Shown here: positions 1 through 5,867 of the stretch, piece by piece
Position numbering within the stretch: the first letter of the stretch is position 1
Layout of the letters: each line of letters opens with the position of its first letter
Source of the DNA: an uncultured Bdellovibrio sp.
GTDB lineage: Bacteria > Bdellovibrionota > Bdellovibrionia > Bdellovibrionales > Bdellovibrionaceae
Direction: 5' to 3'
Length of the DNA: 7,161 nucleotides
NCBI GenBank assembly: GCA_937871355.1
Contig: CALMPX010000233.1
Coordinates: forward strand, 1-7,161
Notes under the pieces: model-generated
Seen by the model: only the letters and a program-made list of their open reading frames with translations
What the model was told of the DNA's origin: nothing
Database searches by the model: none
Translations under genes and position numbers: made by a program

Positions 1-2
1 CG

Positions 3-500
3 ATGGATCTATTTCGAATACGAACGTTGAATTTAAGTGAAATGAATTCATACCTGAAATTATCAGTTCAGGATAAGAAAAAATATTTAGAAAATTTGGC
101 ATTAAATCTTGATCGTAAAAAAACGAGTACACTTTTAGAAAAATGGGAGTCGCCTAAAGATATCGAAACCGCAGAATGGTTTGCGAGTACTCAAGATATT
201 TGTCACGTTATCGAAAAATTAAATAGTCAGTCAGCCAAAGACGATTCGATTCGTAAAATTTTAGCGATTAACGTTCCTTTCTTGGAAGTCGATGATAATC
301 CGTATTTTGATTATCTTGGCTATAAGGGAGGTAGTGAACCAGGAGTCTTGACGATGACTTTCTTGCTTAAATCAAAAAATAACAAGTGGGGCTGCTTATC
401 TGTAGCTTATAACAATACCAAGAACGCTCTAAATGAAATAGAAGTGGCGGATTTAACTCACGCTATCTTAAGGTATTCGGGAATACTTTTGAATAGATAA
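3..500 (+). CDS. Serine hydrolase / class A beta-lactamase-like protein, C-terminal part (5' truncated by window edge)
   Basis: The reading frame is open to the left edge, so the ATG at base 3 is probably internal. The 165 visible residues look like the C-terminal half of a serine hydrolase of the class A beta-lactamase / penicillin-binding fold. An EWFAS segment (about 58-62) resembles the family's conserved stretch before a helix. The motif YKGGSEPGV (107-115) sits where this family has its KTG active-site triad, and it is followed by the strand TMTFLL. The SxxK nucleophile and SDN-like motif would lie upstream of the window and cannot be checked. The KGG form is typical of uncharacterised 'serine hydrolase' members rather than true beta-lactamases, so antibiotic hydrolysis should not be assumed. 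The next gene begins 11 bases after the stop on the same strand, suggesting a shared transcript. The family call is from memory of the motif only. Confidence 0.6.
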   Translation: MDLFRIRTLNLSEMNSYLKLSVQDKKKYLENLALNLDRKKTSTLLEKWESPKDIETAEWFASTQDICHVIEKLNSQSAKDDSIRKILAINVPFLEVDDNPYFDYLGYKGGSEPGVLTMTFLLKSKNNKWGCLSVAYNNTKNALNEIEVADLTHAILRYSGILLNR

Positions 501-511
501 TTAAAATTTAA

Positions 512-1057
512 ATGACGATGATCAATAAAAATTCTAAAATTTTAGTTGTTGGAACAAGTGGTTCAGGTAAAAGTACTCTGGCTCGCGTTTTATCGCAAAA
601 AATGGGTATTCCTGATATCGAGCTCGATGCTCTTTTTTGGAAAGAAAACTGGACTCAGACTGAACCAGAAGAATTTCGTCAAAAAATATCAAAGGCGATT
701 TCTGAAAGTTCAGGATTTGTCATTCATGGCAATTATAATAAAGTGAAAGATTTAACTTGGGGAAATGCTGATATTGTAATCTGGCTCGATTATTCTCGTG
801 CTGTCGTCATATGGAGAGTCTTTAAAAGATCTATTTTGAGAGCTTTAAAGCGTGAATTGTTATGGTCCGGAAACAGAGAAACTTTGAGAAAAACATTTTT
901 TTCCAAAGAATCAATTATTTTATGGGCTTGGAATACTTATGATTTACGAAAGCGTCAGTACCAAGAATACATTAATTTGCCTGAACACAAGAATATCAAA
1001 GTCCTTCGATTTGAGACCCCTCAGGAAACACAAAAATTTGTTGATTCGATTCGGTAA
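512..1057 (+). CDS. P-loop nucleotide kinase, FlaR / 'topology modulation protein' family
   Basis: A 181-residue soluble protein with a Walker A motif GTSGSGKS at residues 14-21 in the usual beta-loop-helix setting (KILVVGTSGSGKSTLA). It continues with the acidic segment IELDALFW, a HGNY segment (about 72-75) and the Walker-B-like strand ADIVIWLDY. A basic lid region then contains ELLWSGNRETLR. This order and the WSGNRE signature are typical of small adenylate-kinase-like proteins annotated as FlaR or 'DNA topology modulation protein'. They bind ATP; their substrate is generally unknown and the topology name is historical. Length is normal for the family. Two starts are possible, ATG at 512 or ATG at 518, and neither has a clear Shine-Dalgarno sequence, consistent with translation coupled to the gene ending at 500. 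A weak hairpin lies about 60 bases downstream. Confidence 0.8.
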   Translation: MTMINKNSKILVVGTSGSGKSTLARVLSQKMGIPDIELDALFWKENWTQTEPEEFRQKISKAISESSGFVIHGNYNKVKDLTWGNADIVIWLDYSRAVVIWRVFKRSILRALKRELLWSGNRETLRKTFFSKESIILWAWNTYDLRKRQYQEYINLPEHKNIKVLRFETPQETQKFVDSIR

Positions 1058-1113
1058 TTTAAAATATGACTATTTGTGAAAATAAAAATGAGTAAAATTT
1101 TAGATAAATCGCA

Positions 1114-1136
1114 GGACTAAGATTAACTTAGTTTTT
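1114..1136 (+). terminator. Weak intrinsic terminator candidate after the P-loop kinase gene
   Basis: Arms ACTAAG (1116-1121) and CTTAGT (1127-1132) enclose a five-base loop. Two G-T wobble pairs can extend the stem, and the T run continues to 1136. The stem is short and AT-rich, so termination would be weak. Confidence 0.35.
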
Positions 1137-1287
1137 AATTCAGTAAACAAAGCTCAAAGTGTAAAGTTATGAAAACAAATTTAAAAGTAATTATTTTCGA
1201 GAGACACCTTCGCCGAACTTAAATCTAATCCTAATTTTAACGAAACTCACTGATCAAAATTGAAGAACTAAAGTCTATCAGAAAAAT

Positions 1288-1800
1288 TTGGTGAACCAAG
1301 CTTGCAATTACGCAATAAATGAAAATCCTCATGATTTCATTCACTTAACTTTTTCTAATTCACCGGACCTTGATGCTAAAATCGCTGATTTATATCAAAA
1401 AGGCAATTCTTTTCGTGAGATCGCAAAGCTCGTGGATCTATCAAAAACTAAAGTAAGAGACACTCTTATAAGGCTTCAGATTCCTATCAGGGCCGCGCAT
1501 CAGGAAACTCAACGAGCTACTCAAGTAAAAGTTGGCAAAAAGAACATCAAACCACCTTATGGGTTTGCGTACTTTGAAGGACGTGTTGTGAAACACCCTA
1601 AAGAGTATCCCATGTTACTCCAGATTATTAATCTTTGGAAAAAGGGTCGTCCATTGAATTCCATAGCAACAGAGTTAAATGGAAAACGAATTCCATCACC
1701 AATGGGCAAAAGTTGGTCGTGGAATTCCATCGATAACATTATTAAAAGAATTAAAAATGGACATTTAGTCCAAGCAGGAGATGGGTATGAACTTCGATAA
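1288..1800 (+). CDS. Orphan serine-recombinase C-terminal domain protein (HTH plus Recombinase domain, no catalytic domain)
   Basis: A 170-residue protein. Residues 32-63 form a helix-turn-helix of the resolvase/Hin kind (IADLYQKGNSFREIAKLVD, then SKTKVRDTLIRL). Residues 88-155 resemble the 'Recombinase' domain of large serine recombinases: a PPYGFAY opening, a HPKEYPML segment, a repeating INLWKKGRPLNSIATELN helix, and the usual IPSPMGKSWSWNSIDNIIK ending. The N-terminal resolvase catalytic domain with its active serine is absent, and the DNA upstream is stop-rich, so it is not simply frameshifted nearby. The start is uncertain: the frame opens at 1264 after a stop, the first codons available are TTG 1288 or GTG 1291, and neither has a good ribosome site. 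It may be a DNA-binding regulator derived from a recombinase, or a decayed fragment. Its last 14 bases overlap the next small ORF. Confidence 0.65.
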   Translation: MVNQACNYAINENPHDFIHLTFSNSPDLDAKIADLYQKGNSFREIAKLVDLSKTKVRDTLIRLQIPIRAAHQETQRATQVKVGKKNIKPPYGFAYFEGRVVKHPKEYPMLLQIINLWKKGRPLNSIATELNGKRIPSPMGKSWSWNSIDNIIKRIKNGHLVQAGDGYELR

Positions 1801-1954
1801 ATTAACGGACTTCGCAATTACTGTTGTGCTGATGGCAGCATTAATGGGTAATTTAGATTCTTTAACAAGATTGGTTCATAAGGCGCATGCCGAGCTTTTG
1901 TATGAATCTAGAACGTCTACATGGGGTAGCCCAATATTTTTTAAACTAAAGTAA
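1787..1954 (+). CDS. Small overlapping ORF, 55 residues, unknown function
   Basis: An ATG at 1787 opens a 55-codon frame ending at TAA 1952-1954. It has a textbook Shine-Dalgarno sequence, AGGAG at 1776-1780 with a six-base spacer, lying inside the 3' end of the recombinase-domain gene. The two genes overlap by 14 bases in different frames, the usual arrangement for translational coupling. The product starts MNFDKLTDFAITVVLMAALM and is moderately hydrophobic over residues 9-22, possibly an amphipathic or short membrane helix. It then becomes polar (TRLVHKAHAELLYESR). I recognise no family. The strong ribosome site and coupling argue that it is real, while its small size leaves doubt. It ends just before a long palindrome. 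Confidence 0.55.
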   Translation: MNFDKLTDFAITVVLMAALMGNLDSLTRLVHKAHAELLYESRTSTWGSPIFFKLK

Positions 1955-1960
1955 ATCGTG

Positions 1961-2002
1961 ATGATAAACGGCTGGGATATTAATATGCCAGCCGTTTATC
2001 AT
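1961..2002. repeat. 42-base near-perfect palindrome (15-bp arms), hairpin after the recombinase-domain unit
   Basis: The left arm ATGATAAACGGCTGG (1961-1975) is perfectly complementary to the right arm at 1988-2002. The 12 bases between them contain ATATTAATAT, itself a palindrome, flanked by a single G-G mismatch. The whole could form a very long hairpin. It begins seven bases after the small ORF stop. There is no T run on either side, so it is a poor classical terminator. It may still end or stabilise the transcript, or be a protein-binding or recombination site. Confidence 0.7.
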
Positions 2003-2032
2003 GCTTCGGCGATCAGTAAGTGTAAATCTTTA

Positions 2033-2045
2033 GTCTAGGCTAGAC
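2033..2045. promoter_or_regulatory. 13-base palindrome upstream of the M15 lipoprotein gene, possible operator
   Basis: GTCTAG and CTAGAC flank a single G at 2039. It lies 60 bases before the start codon at 2106, where a promoter would be expected. No convincing -35/-10 pair could be assigned nearby. Confidence 0.3.
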
Positions 2046-2105
2046 CTGTTAACTAAATGTATTTCAAAAAGTCTCCGATATGGCAGTAGTCATAGGGAGT
2101 ACTAG

Positions 2106-2792
2106 ATGAAAAAAACTGCTTATTTATTTTTAATGCCTTTAATAATGTTTGCCTGGAGTTGTCAGCGTGAACAAATAAATCAACTCGACATTATGAATGC
2201 AACGCACTCGGATCATGCGCAAGATGATACTGAGCAAAGTGTAGACTCTGTAATATCTTTAGCTAATGGATGCAAACATCCGACACAAAAGCAGCTAGAT
2301 CAAGTCAATCAAGGTTTAAAAAAACTAAATCAATTTCTATCTAAATGCTATAGTGAAACTACCTCTAAGAAGTGGTGCGATCAAGTAGCGCGTCCTAACC
2401 CTGATAGCTACTCGATGTTTTCATGTACCTATGCTGCAAGCCAACCGCATTATTTTATTCATCCAGATGAGAGTACTTGGAAGTATGCAGTTCAGGCCGT
2501 TAAGTTAGTTCAAGAGTTAGAAAAAAGTGGAACGAAGATTGATATTATTTATAACTGGTGGAGACCTGAGCCCTATAACGTTAACGTGGGTGGAGCAGCA
2601 GGAAGACATCCATTTGGAACTTCGGTAGATGTTCGCTTTGTTAATAAAGCGGAGCAGAATAAGGCTCATAAGCAGCTTTGTGCATACCGCAAGCAAGGGA
2701 GACTAAGAGCTTTAGGCTATTATCCAGGAACAGGTTTGCATTTAGGTGTTGGAGATTCCAATCCCAATACTTGGGGTAAAGAGTGCCCGTAG
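2106..2792 (+). CDS. Lipoprotein with M15 (YcbK/VanY-like) zinc-peptidase domain
   Basis: A 228-residue exported protein. The N-terminus KKTAYLFLMPLIMFAWSC is a lipoprotein signal with the acylated cysteine at 19; Trp at the -2 position is unusual. After a polar linker, the C-terminal part carries M15-type motifs. A WWRPEPYN segment with Arg153 is followed by GGAAGRHPFGTSVDV, supplying His168 and Asp175 as likely zinc ligands. GYYPGTGLHLGVG then supplies His212 as the third. Such enzymes cut peptide cross-links or stems of peptidoglycan, so an envelope-anchored wall-remodelling role is likely. The usual HxD after the last histidine reads HLG here. Six further cysteines (56, 81, 91, 107, 192, 227) suggest disulphides. 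The start is fixed by AGGGAG at 2094-2099, six bases before ATG. It converges on the cytochrome gene with only 15 bases between stops and no visible terminator. Confidence 0.75.
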   Translation: MKKTAYLFLMPLIMFAWSCQREQINQLDIMNATHSDHAQDDTEQSVDSVISLANGCKHPTQKQLDQVNQGLKKLNQFLSKCYSETTSKKWCDQVARPNPDSYSMFSCTYAASQPHYFIHPDESTWKYAVQAVKLVQELEKSGTKIDIIYNWWRPEPYNVNVGGAAGRHPFGTSVDVRFVNKAEQNKAHKQLCAYRKQGRLRALGYYPGTGLHLGVGDSNPNTWGKECP

Positions 2793-2807
2793 ATAGCTTT
2801 GAAGAAT

Positions 2808-3485
2808 TTAATCTTTTGCGCCGTTCATAATCCAAAGTCGAATTGTATCTTTAACCTCTTGTGATACCTCGGAGTAGCCTTCTTTTGCGGGAGGCATTCG
2901 ATTATCATCAGTTCTCTCTAAAGCTAAAACAAGTCCTGACTCATCCGGATTTCCAGGTAAAATAAGTTCGCGTGGTGAGCTGAGTAATGATTCTCTATCA
3001 AGCAAAACTCGGGGAGCAGAGCCTGTAGCATTGTGACAGTCTTTGCATGATGTTTGAAAAACATGTTTGTTGATCGAATCAAAAGTTGGAAGTAGTGGAT
3101 CTGGATGTGAATCGTCAGGATTTTCAGGTGCGCCTATTTTTATCCAATTCCAAAGAATGCTGAGTTGTTCTTCGTTTAGATTTGAATTCTTTGGCATTGT
3201 TTTATCAAAGAAAACTACTTTTTTTATTAATGACAAATTTTTCAAAACTTCAGAGTAGGATTCGAGATTGATATTGCCTGAGTTTCCGTGGCAGGAAGTA
3301 CAATTTGTTGAAAGTATAGATTGAGCTATTTTATTATAACTTAATTGAGAAATTTTCTCAGGAGATAGATTGTATTTGATTTCCTGGTCAGTATCAGACC
3401 CTTTGAGTACGTTGTAATTACAGCTAGTCAGGAAGCTTAATAAAATAAAAAATGTATTATAAGTAATAATTTTATTAAGCTTCAT
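2808..3485 (-). CDS. Diheme c-type cytochrome lipoprotein
   Basis: A 225-residue exported protein. The N-terminus ends in the lipobox FLTSC, with Cys22 the likely lipid anchor. Two covalent heme-c sites are visible: CTSCH at 62-66 and CKDCH at 147-151. Each is followed by a Met in a plausible axial-ligand setting, TMPKN (Met97) and RMPPA (Met197). Each half also ends in a similar helix (LSILWNWIKIGAP and IRLWIMNGAKD), so the protein is a tandem of two cytochrome domains, reminiscent of the planctomycete-type cytochrome c domain. It probably carries electrons on the periplasmic face of a membrane. Its start lies nine bases after the stop of the upstream gene, with an AAGAGA ribosome site overlapping that stop, so the two are one operon behind the CsoR-type operator at 4100-4126. 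The redox partner is unknown. Confidence 0.85.
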   Translation of the reverse strand: MKLNKIITYNTFFILLSFLTSCNYNVLKGSDTDQEIKYNLSPEKISQLSYNKIAQSILSTNCTSCHGNSGNINLESYSEVLKNLSLIKKVVFFDKTMPKNSNLNEEQLSILWNWIKIGAPENPDDSHPDPLLPTFDSINKHVFQTSCKDCHNATGSAPRVLLDRESLLSSPRELILPGNPDESGLVLALERTDDNRMPPAKEGYSEVSQEVKDTIRLWIMNGAKD

Positions 3486-3494
3486 TTTTATCTC

Positions 3495-4076
3495 TTATGG
3501 CAAAACTTCAAAACTAATAAAAGTTCCGTCAAGCTTGATGTAGATATTTAAAATAGATTTATTTTTGTATGAAGTAAGTTGAGCTTGAGCAACATCTTGT
3601 CCAGCTAAAGTGCCTCTTGTTAGAGTTAGGCTTGCTGCATCTGTGAAAAAAGGATTAATTTTAGGATCAGTCGAGTTATCAAGAACGTAGTGCATGGGGC
3701 TTTCCGAAAGATCCAGTGCTGTTTTTTCTGGCCAATTCTGATCGGCGCCAGCAATTCCATTTGGTAAAACTTTATAAGTTAAAGCATTCCCATCTTTATC
3801 AAATAAAATTTCAAGCTGAATCGGATTTCCTTGCGTTGGTTTCGTTTGAGAAACCAATGATCTGTACATATATGGAGGTTGGTTTAATATAAGGCTTATA
3901 TCAATTCGTTCGATTTTAGTTAAAAAAGATCCATCGATTTTTTTCAAAGTGACTAAGCGATCAATCTTATGCGATGAAAGTTCGACTATTGATGCATTCG
4001 TAATTTTTGCTACTTGGGCTAAAACACTTTGGTTGATAGTAAAAAAACTGATAAGTGCAGCGAATAATATTTTCAT
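3495..4076 (-). CDS. Secreted protein of unknown function, first gene of a CsoR-type controlled operon
   Basis: A 193-residue protein with a classical Sec signal peptide, probably cut after SVLA (residue 20), leaving a periplasmic protein. I do not recognise the family. Two C-terminal strands look like copies of one another: LEILFDKDGNALTYKVLP (88-105) and LNIYIKLDGTFISFEVLP (176-193). Both read as a beta hairpin with a DG turn ending in VLP, loosely recalling PepSY-like or other small beta domains. There is no cysteine and little histidine, so direct heavy-metal binding is not evident. The start is well supported by AAGGA at 4083-4087, six bases upstream. It sits directly downstream of a CsoR-type palindrome and immediately upstream of the diheme cytochrome gene. 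It may therefore assist that cytochrome or another periplasmic metal function; this is inference from position. Confidence 0.75.
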   Translation of the reverse strand: MKILFAALISFFTINQSVLAQVAKITNASIVELSSHKIDRLVTLKKIDGSFLTKIERIDISLILNQPPYMYRSLVSQTKPTQGNPIQLEILFDKDGNALTYKVLPNGIAGADQNWPEKTALDLSESPMHYVLDNSTDPKINPFFTDAASLTLTRGTLAGQDVAQAQLTSYKNKSILNIYIKLDGTFISFEVLP

Positions 4077-4099
4077 AGGAGTTCCTTTTCTTTATTAAA

Positions 4100-4126
4100 G
4101 ACTAATACCCCATAGGGGTATTAGTC
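4100..4126 (-). promoter_or_regulatory. CsoR-type operator (12-bp perfect arms) upstream of the secreted protein / cytochrome operon
   Basis: The arms GACTAATACCCC (4100-4111) and its exact reverse complement (4115-4126) flank ATA. The core TACCC-N5-GGGTA (4106-4120) matches the C-run/G-run operator type bound by CsoR-family repressors and is shared with the palindrome at 6261-6299. It lies 24 bases before the minus-strand start codon at 4076. On the minus strand it could also fold into a stable hairpin with a short TTT after it, so it might help terminate the 513-residue gene. Confidence 0.8.
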
Positions 4127-4128
4127 AA
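4100..4128 (-). promoter_or_regulatory. Candidate promoter overlapping the operator
   Basis: On the minus strand TTGACT (4123-4128) is a good -35 box. A weak TTAGTC (4100-4105) follows after 17 bases, with the operator core inside the spacer. A perfect TATAAT also occurs on the minus strand at 4142-4147 but lacks a good -35. Which one is used cannot be settled from the sequence. Confidence 0.35.
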
Positions 4129-4161
4129 TCTAAACAAGAGGATTATAGTTCTGATAGGAAT

Positions 4162-5703
4162 TTATTTTTTGCCCCAGGATTTGTTTTTCGTAAATCGAAT
4201 TCTCAAGTGAATTTCAGCAGATAGAGGATTTTTTCCGTACGTCGTCACAAATGAACTCGGTATAAAAGAGCGCGTGGCTGATCCTCCCGCGAATATAGAT
4301 AATCCTTTTTTATTAACAATATTTCTTTCATAGCCTAGGGTTAATGCTTTTACCCAGACTGGATTTTTAGCGTCACCAATAACAGTTACTTCTAACTCTT
4401 CAGGTGTTCTTTGCAAAACCTCAAATCGACTAAAAACGTGATTTTTTTCTAAAGTACCAAATTTGTAGCTCAGTTCAGATAAGAAACTATTAAGTTGTCG
4501 TCCTTCTTCGTTGGATTGTCCAAAAATAACGGCCGTATTCAGAGTGCTACTTTTAAATTTATGATTTGTATAAAGCCATGCATTTAAAATTGTATTTCTT
4601 GCAGGTGATTCAGGAATCTGTCCAATTGGTGCTCTGTGTGTTTCTAAAACATTAGCCACAGAAACTCCCACTGTAAATTTATCGGAAAGCTTTCGACTCA
4701 CGCTAAGTCCTCCAGAATCAAATTTATGCATATCTAAAGTGACTTCTGCGGGGCTTGGTTCTTGGCCACTAAATAGTGATCCCGAAATAGTCCATTTTCC
4801 TACTTCAAGTTTTGCCGCAAGAACTGTGGACATAATGTGAAACACATCTTGTAAATGATGTCCTAATGGCGCATTAGGGTTTCCTTCAGCAGAGGGTCTG
4901 TGCATGAATGCTTGTGGTCCGGCAGTTGCTTCTCCGCGCGGAGCAAATGATAATGTAATTTTATTATCGTTATCTTTTGATAGACAATGAATTACGGAAA
5001 ATGTTAATCCCATAATCGGTGATGTATGCGGATGCTGAGCATCTAAATACGGTTTTCCTTCTTTATTAGCTTCACCTGTTTGAAGAAGTTCAGGAGTTCC
5101 ATCTTTCGGAGTTGTCCATTTATCGGTTGTTCCCATCCAATCAATTTTTACGGAATCACATTTTGAAATAATTTGTTGAAATGTCAGATTGAACATATTT
5201 GGAGCGCTAAAGGCTGTTCTGCCGCGTGGACCAGATTCGGTGATACCAATCATGTATTGATTAATATGAAAATTAAGATTCGATTTTCCAGTTAGATCTG
5301 GCATGCACATGCCCATTGCATCGTCCCAATGTGTATTAGGTTCAGCGCATTGTCCAGTCGGGGCTGGGCTGTTCGGCATGCACATACCCATGGTAGAATC
5401 CCAGTGTGTGCTAGCGGGACAAGCGTTGGGAATTTGATTTTTCGGCATACATTTCTGAGTATGAGTGTCCCAAACTTCGGTGGTTTGGCAGTTATTAGGT
5501 ACGCACTGATCATCTTCAATGCTCCAATGAAAATCAACTGGGCAGTTAACGGCACCACCAATCGGCATACACATTTTCATCTGTTCATCCCATTTAAAAC
5601 CAACGGGACAAGATGTGCTTTGGGCGCTCAAGTTCAAAGAAACAAGAAGAACGATAAAGCCTATAAAAGTGTGAATAGAGCGGTATGTTTTAAAATGAGA
5701 CAT
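4162..5703 (-). CDS. Exported Cys/Met-repeat protein fused to an outer-membrane barrel-like domain, copper-resistance associated
   Basis: A 513-residue protein with a signal peptide, probably cut after NLSA (about 27). Residues 32-135 hold five repeats of the form CPxxxxWDxxxxxCMP, rich in Cys and Met and plausible as Cu(I)-binding arms. From about 142 the protein alternates short strands and turns like an outer-membrane beta barrel, ending in a strand-like LSAEIHLRIRF near the C-terminus. Family-like motifs are DAQHPHTSPIMGL (221-233), AFMHRPSAEGNP (265-276) and APLGHHLQD (278-286). I recall these from uncharacterised proteins in copper and heavy-metal resistance loci, but no search was done. 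The His and Met clusters suggest metal contact. The start has AGAGGA just upstream. It follows the CsoR gene by 164 bases on the same strand, with its own possible control site at 5815-5826. The likely role is binding or passing copper at the outer membrane; this is inferred. Confidence 0.75.
   Translation of the reverse strand: MSHFKTYRSIHTFIGFIVLLVSLNLSAQSTSCPVGFKWDEQMKMCMPIGGAVNCPVDFHWSIEDDQCVPNNCQTTEVWDTHTQKCMPKNQIPNACPASTHWDSTMGMCMPNSPAPTGQCAEPNTHWDDAMGMCMPDLTGKSNLNFHINQYMIGITESGPRGRTAFSAPNMFNLTFQQIISKCDSVKIDWMGTTDKWTTPKDGTPELLQTGEANKEGKPYLDAQHPHTSPIMGLTFSVIHCLSKDNDNKITLSFAPRGEATAGPQAFMHRPSAEGNPNAPLGHHLQDVFHIMSTVLAAKLEVGKWTISGSLFSGQEPSPAEVTLDMHKFDSGGLSVSRKLSDKFTVGVSVANVLETHRAPIGQIPESPARNTILNAWLYTNHKFKSSTLNTAVIFGQSNEEGRQLNSFLSELSYKFGTLEKNHVFSRFEVLQRTPEELEVTVIGDAKNPVWVKALTLGYERNIVNKKGLSIFAGGSATRSFIPSSFVTTYGKNPLSAEIHLRIRFTKNKSWGKK
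5299..5610 (-). repeat. Coding region for five tandem Cys/Met repeats
   Basis: It encodes residues 32-135 of the exported protein. Cysteine pairs fall at 32/45, 54/67, 72/85, 95/108 and 119/133, with repeat starts 18 to 24 residues apart. Repeats 1, 4 and 5 keep the full Met-x-Met-Cys-Met ending in spirit (MKMCMP or MGMCMP), while repeats 2 and 3 are worn (DQCVP, QKCMP). At DNA level repeats 4 and 5 are the most alike, 75 bases apart, suggesting a recent duplication. Confidence 0.85.
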
Positions 5704-5814
5704 TTATCCTCTTTTGGATTTAGTTTGAATTCTATATAAAGATAAAATTGCAAACACTATGCGAGCTTAAATGCTCTAGAGATAAATAGAATTGGTTTCG
5801 GTGTAAAAAATTAT

Positions 5815-5826
5815 TACAGGGGGGTA
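5815..5826. promoter_or_regulatory. Possible imperfect CsoR-family site upstream of the 513-residue gene
   Basis: TACA, six Gs and TA form one good half of a CsoR/RcnR/FrmR-type operator; the opposite half is not conserved. It lies 112 bases before the start at 5703. Nearby minus-strand promoter elements are TTTACA (5802-5807) with a weak TATCTC 17 bases on, and a perfect TATAAT (5839-5844) with a poor -35. Confidence 0.3.
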
Positions 5827-5867
5827 TTTCTAAGTGACATTATACGGTGGGAGGGTGTCTTTTGAGA

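Noticed and set aside
546..746. 66-codon frame inside the P-loop kinase gene
   Set aside because: Shadow frame; the overlapping frame has clear Walker A and family motifs.
1169..1222. 17-codon ATG frame in the gene-free stretch 1058-1287
   Set aside because: Too short and without a ribosome binding site; nothing else in this stretch looks coding, and no resolvase catalytic domain remnant could be read in it.
1557..1817. 86-codon minus-strand frame opposite the recombinase-domain gene
   Set aside because: Antisense shadow with no recognisable features; the plus-strand frame carries the domain.
2641..3258. Short frames at 2641-2835 (minus) and 3067-3258 (plus)
   Set aside because: They lie opposite the conserved M15 and cytochrome coding regions and have no ribosome site or domain.
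5299..5610. Regular repeats as a CRISPR array
   Set aside because: Repeats are imperfect, lie in frame within a signal-peptide protein, and are conserved at the amino-acid level.
5292..5739. Open frames on both strands over the Cys/Met repeats (5292-5561 minus, 5329-5739 plus)
   Set aside because: Side effect of repeated codons in the real gene; no ribosome site or domain, and the plus-strand frame runs out past the true start codon.
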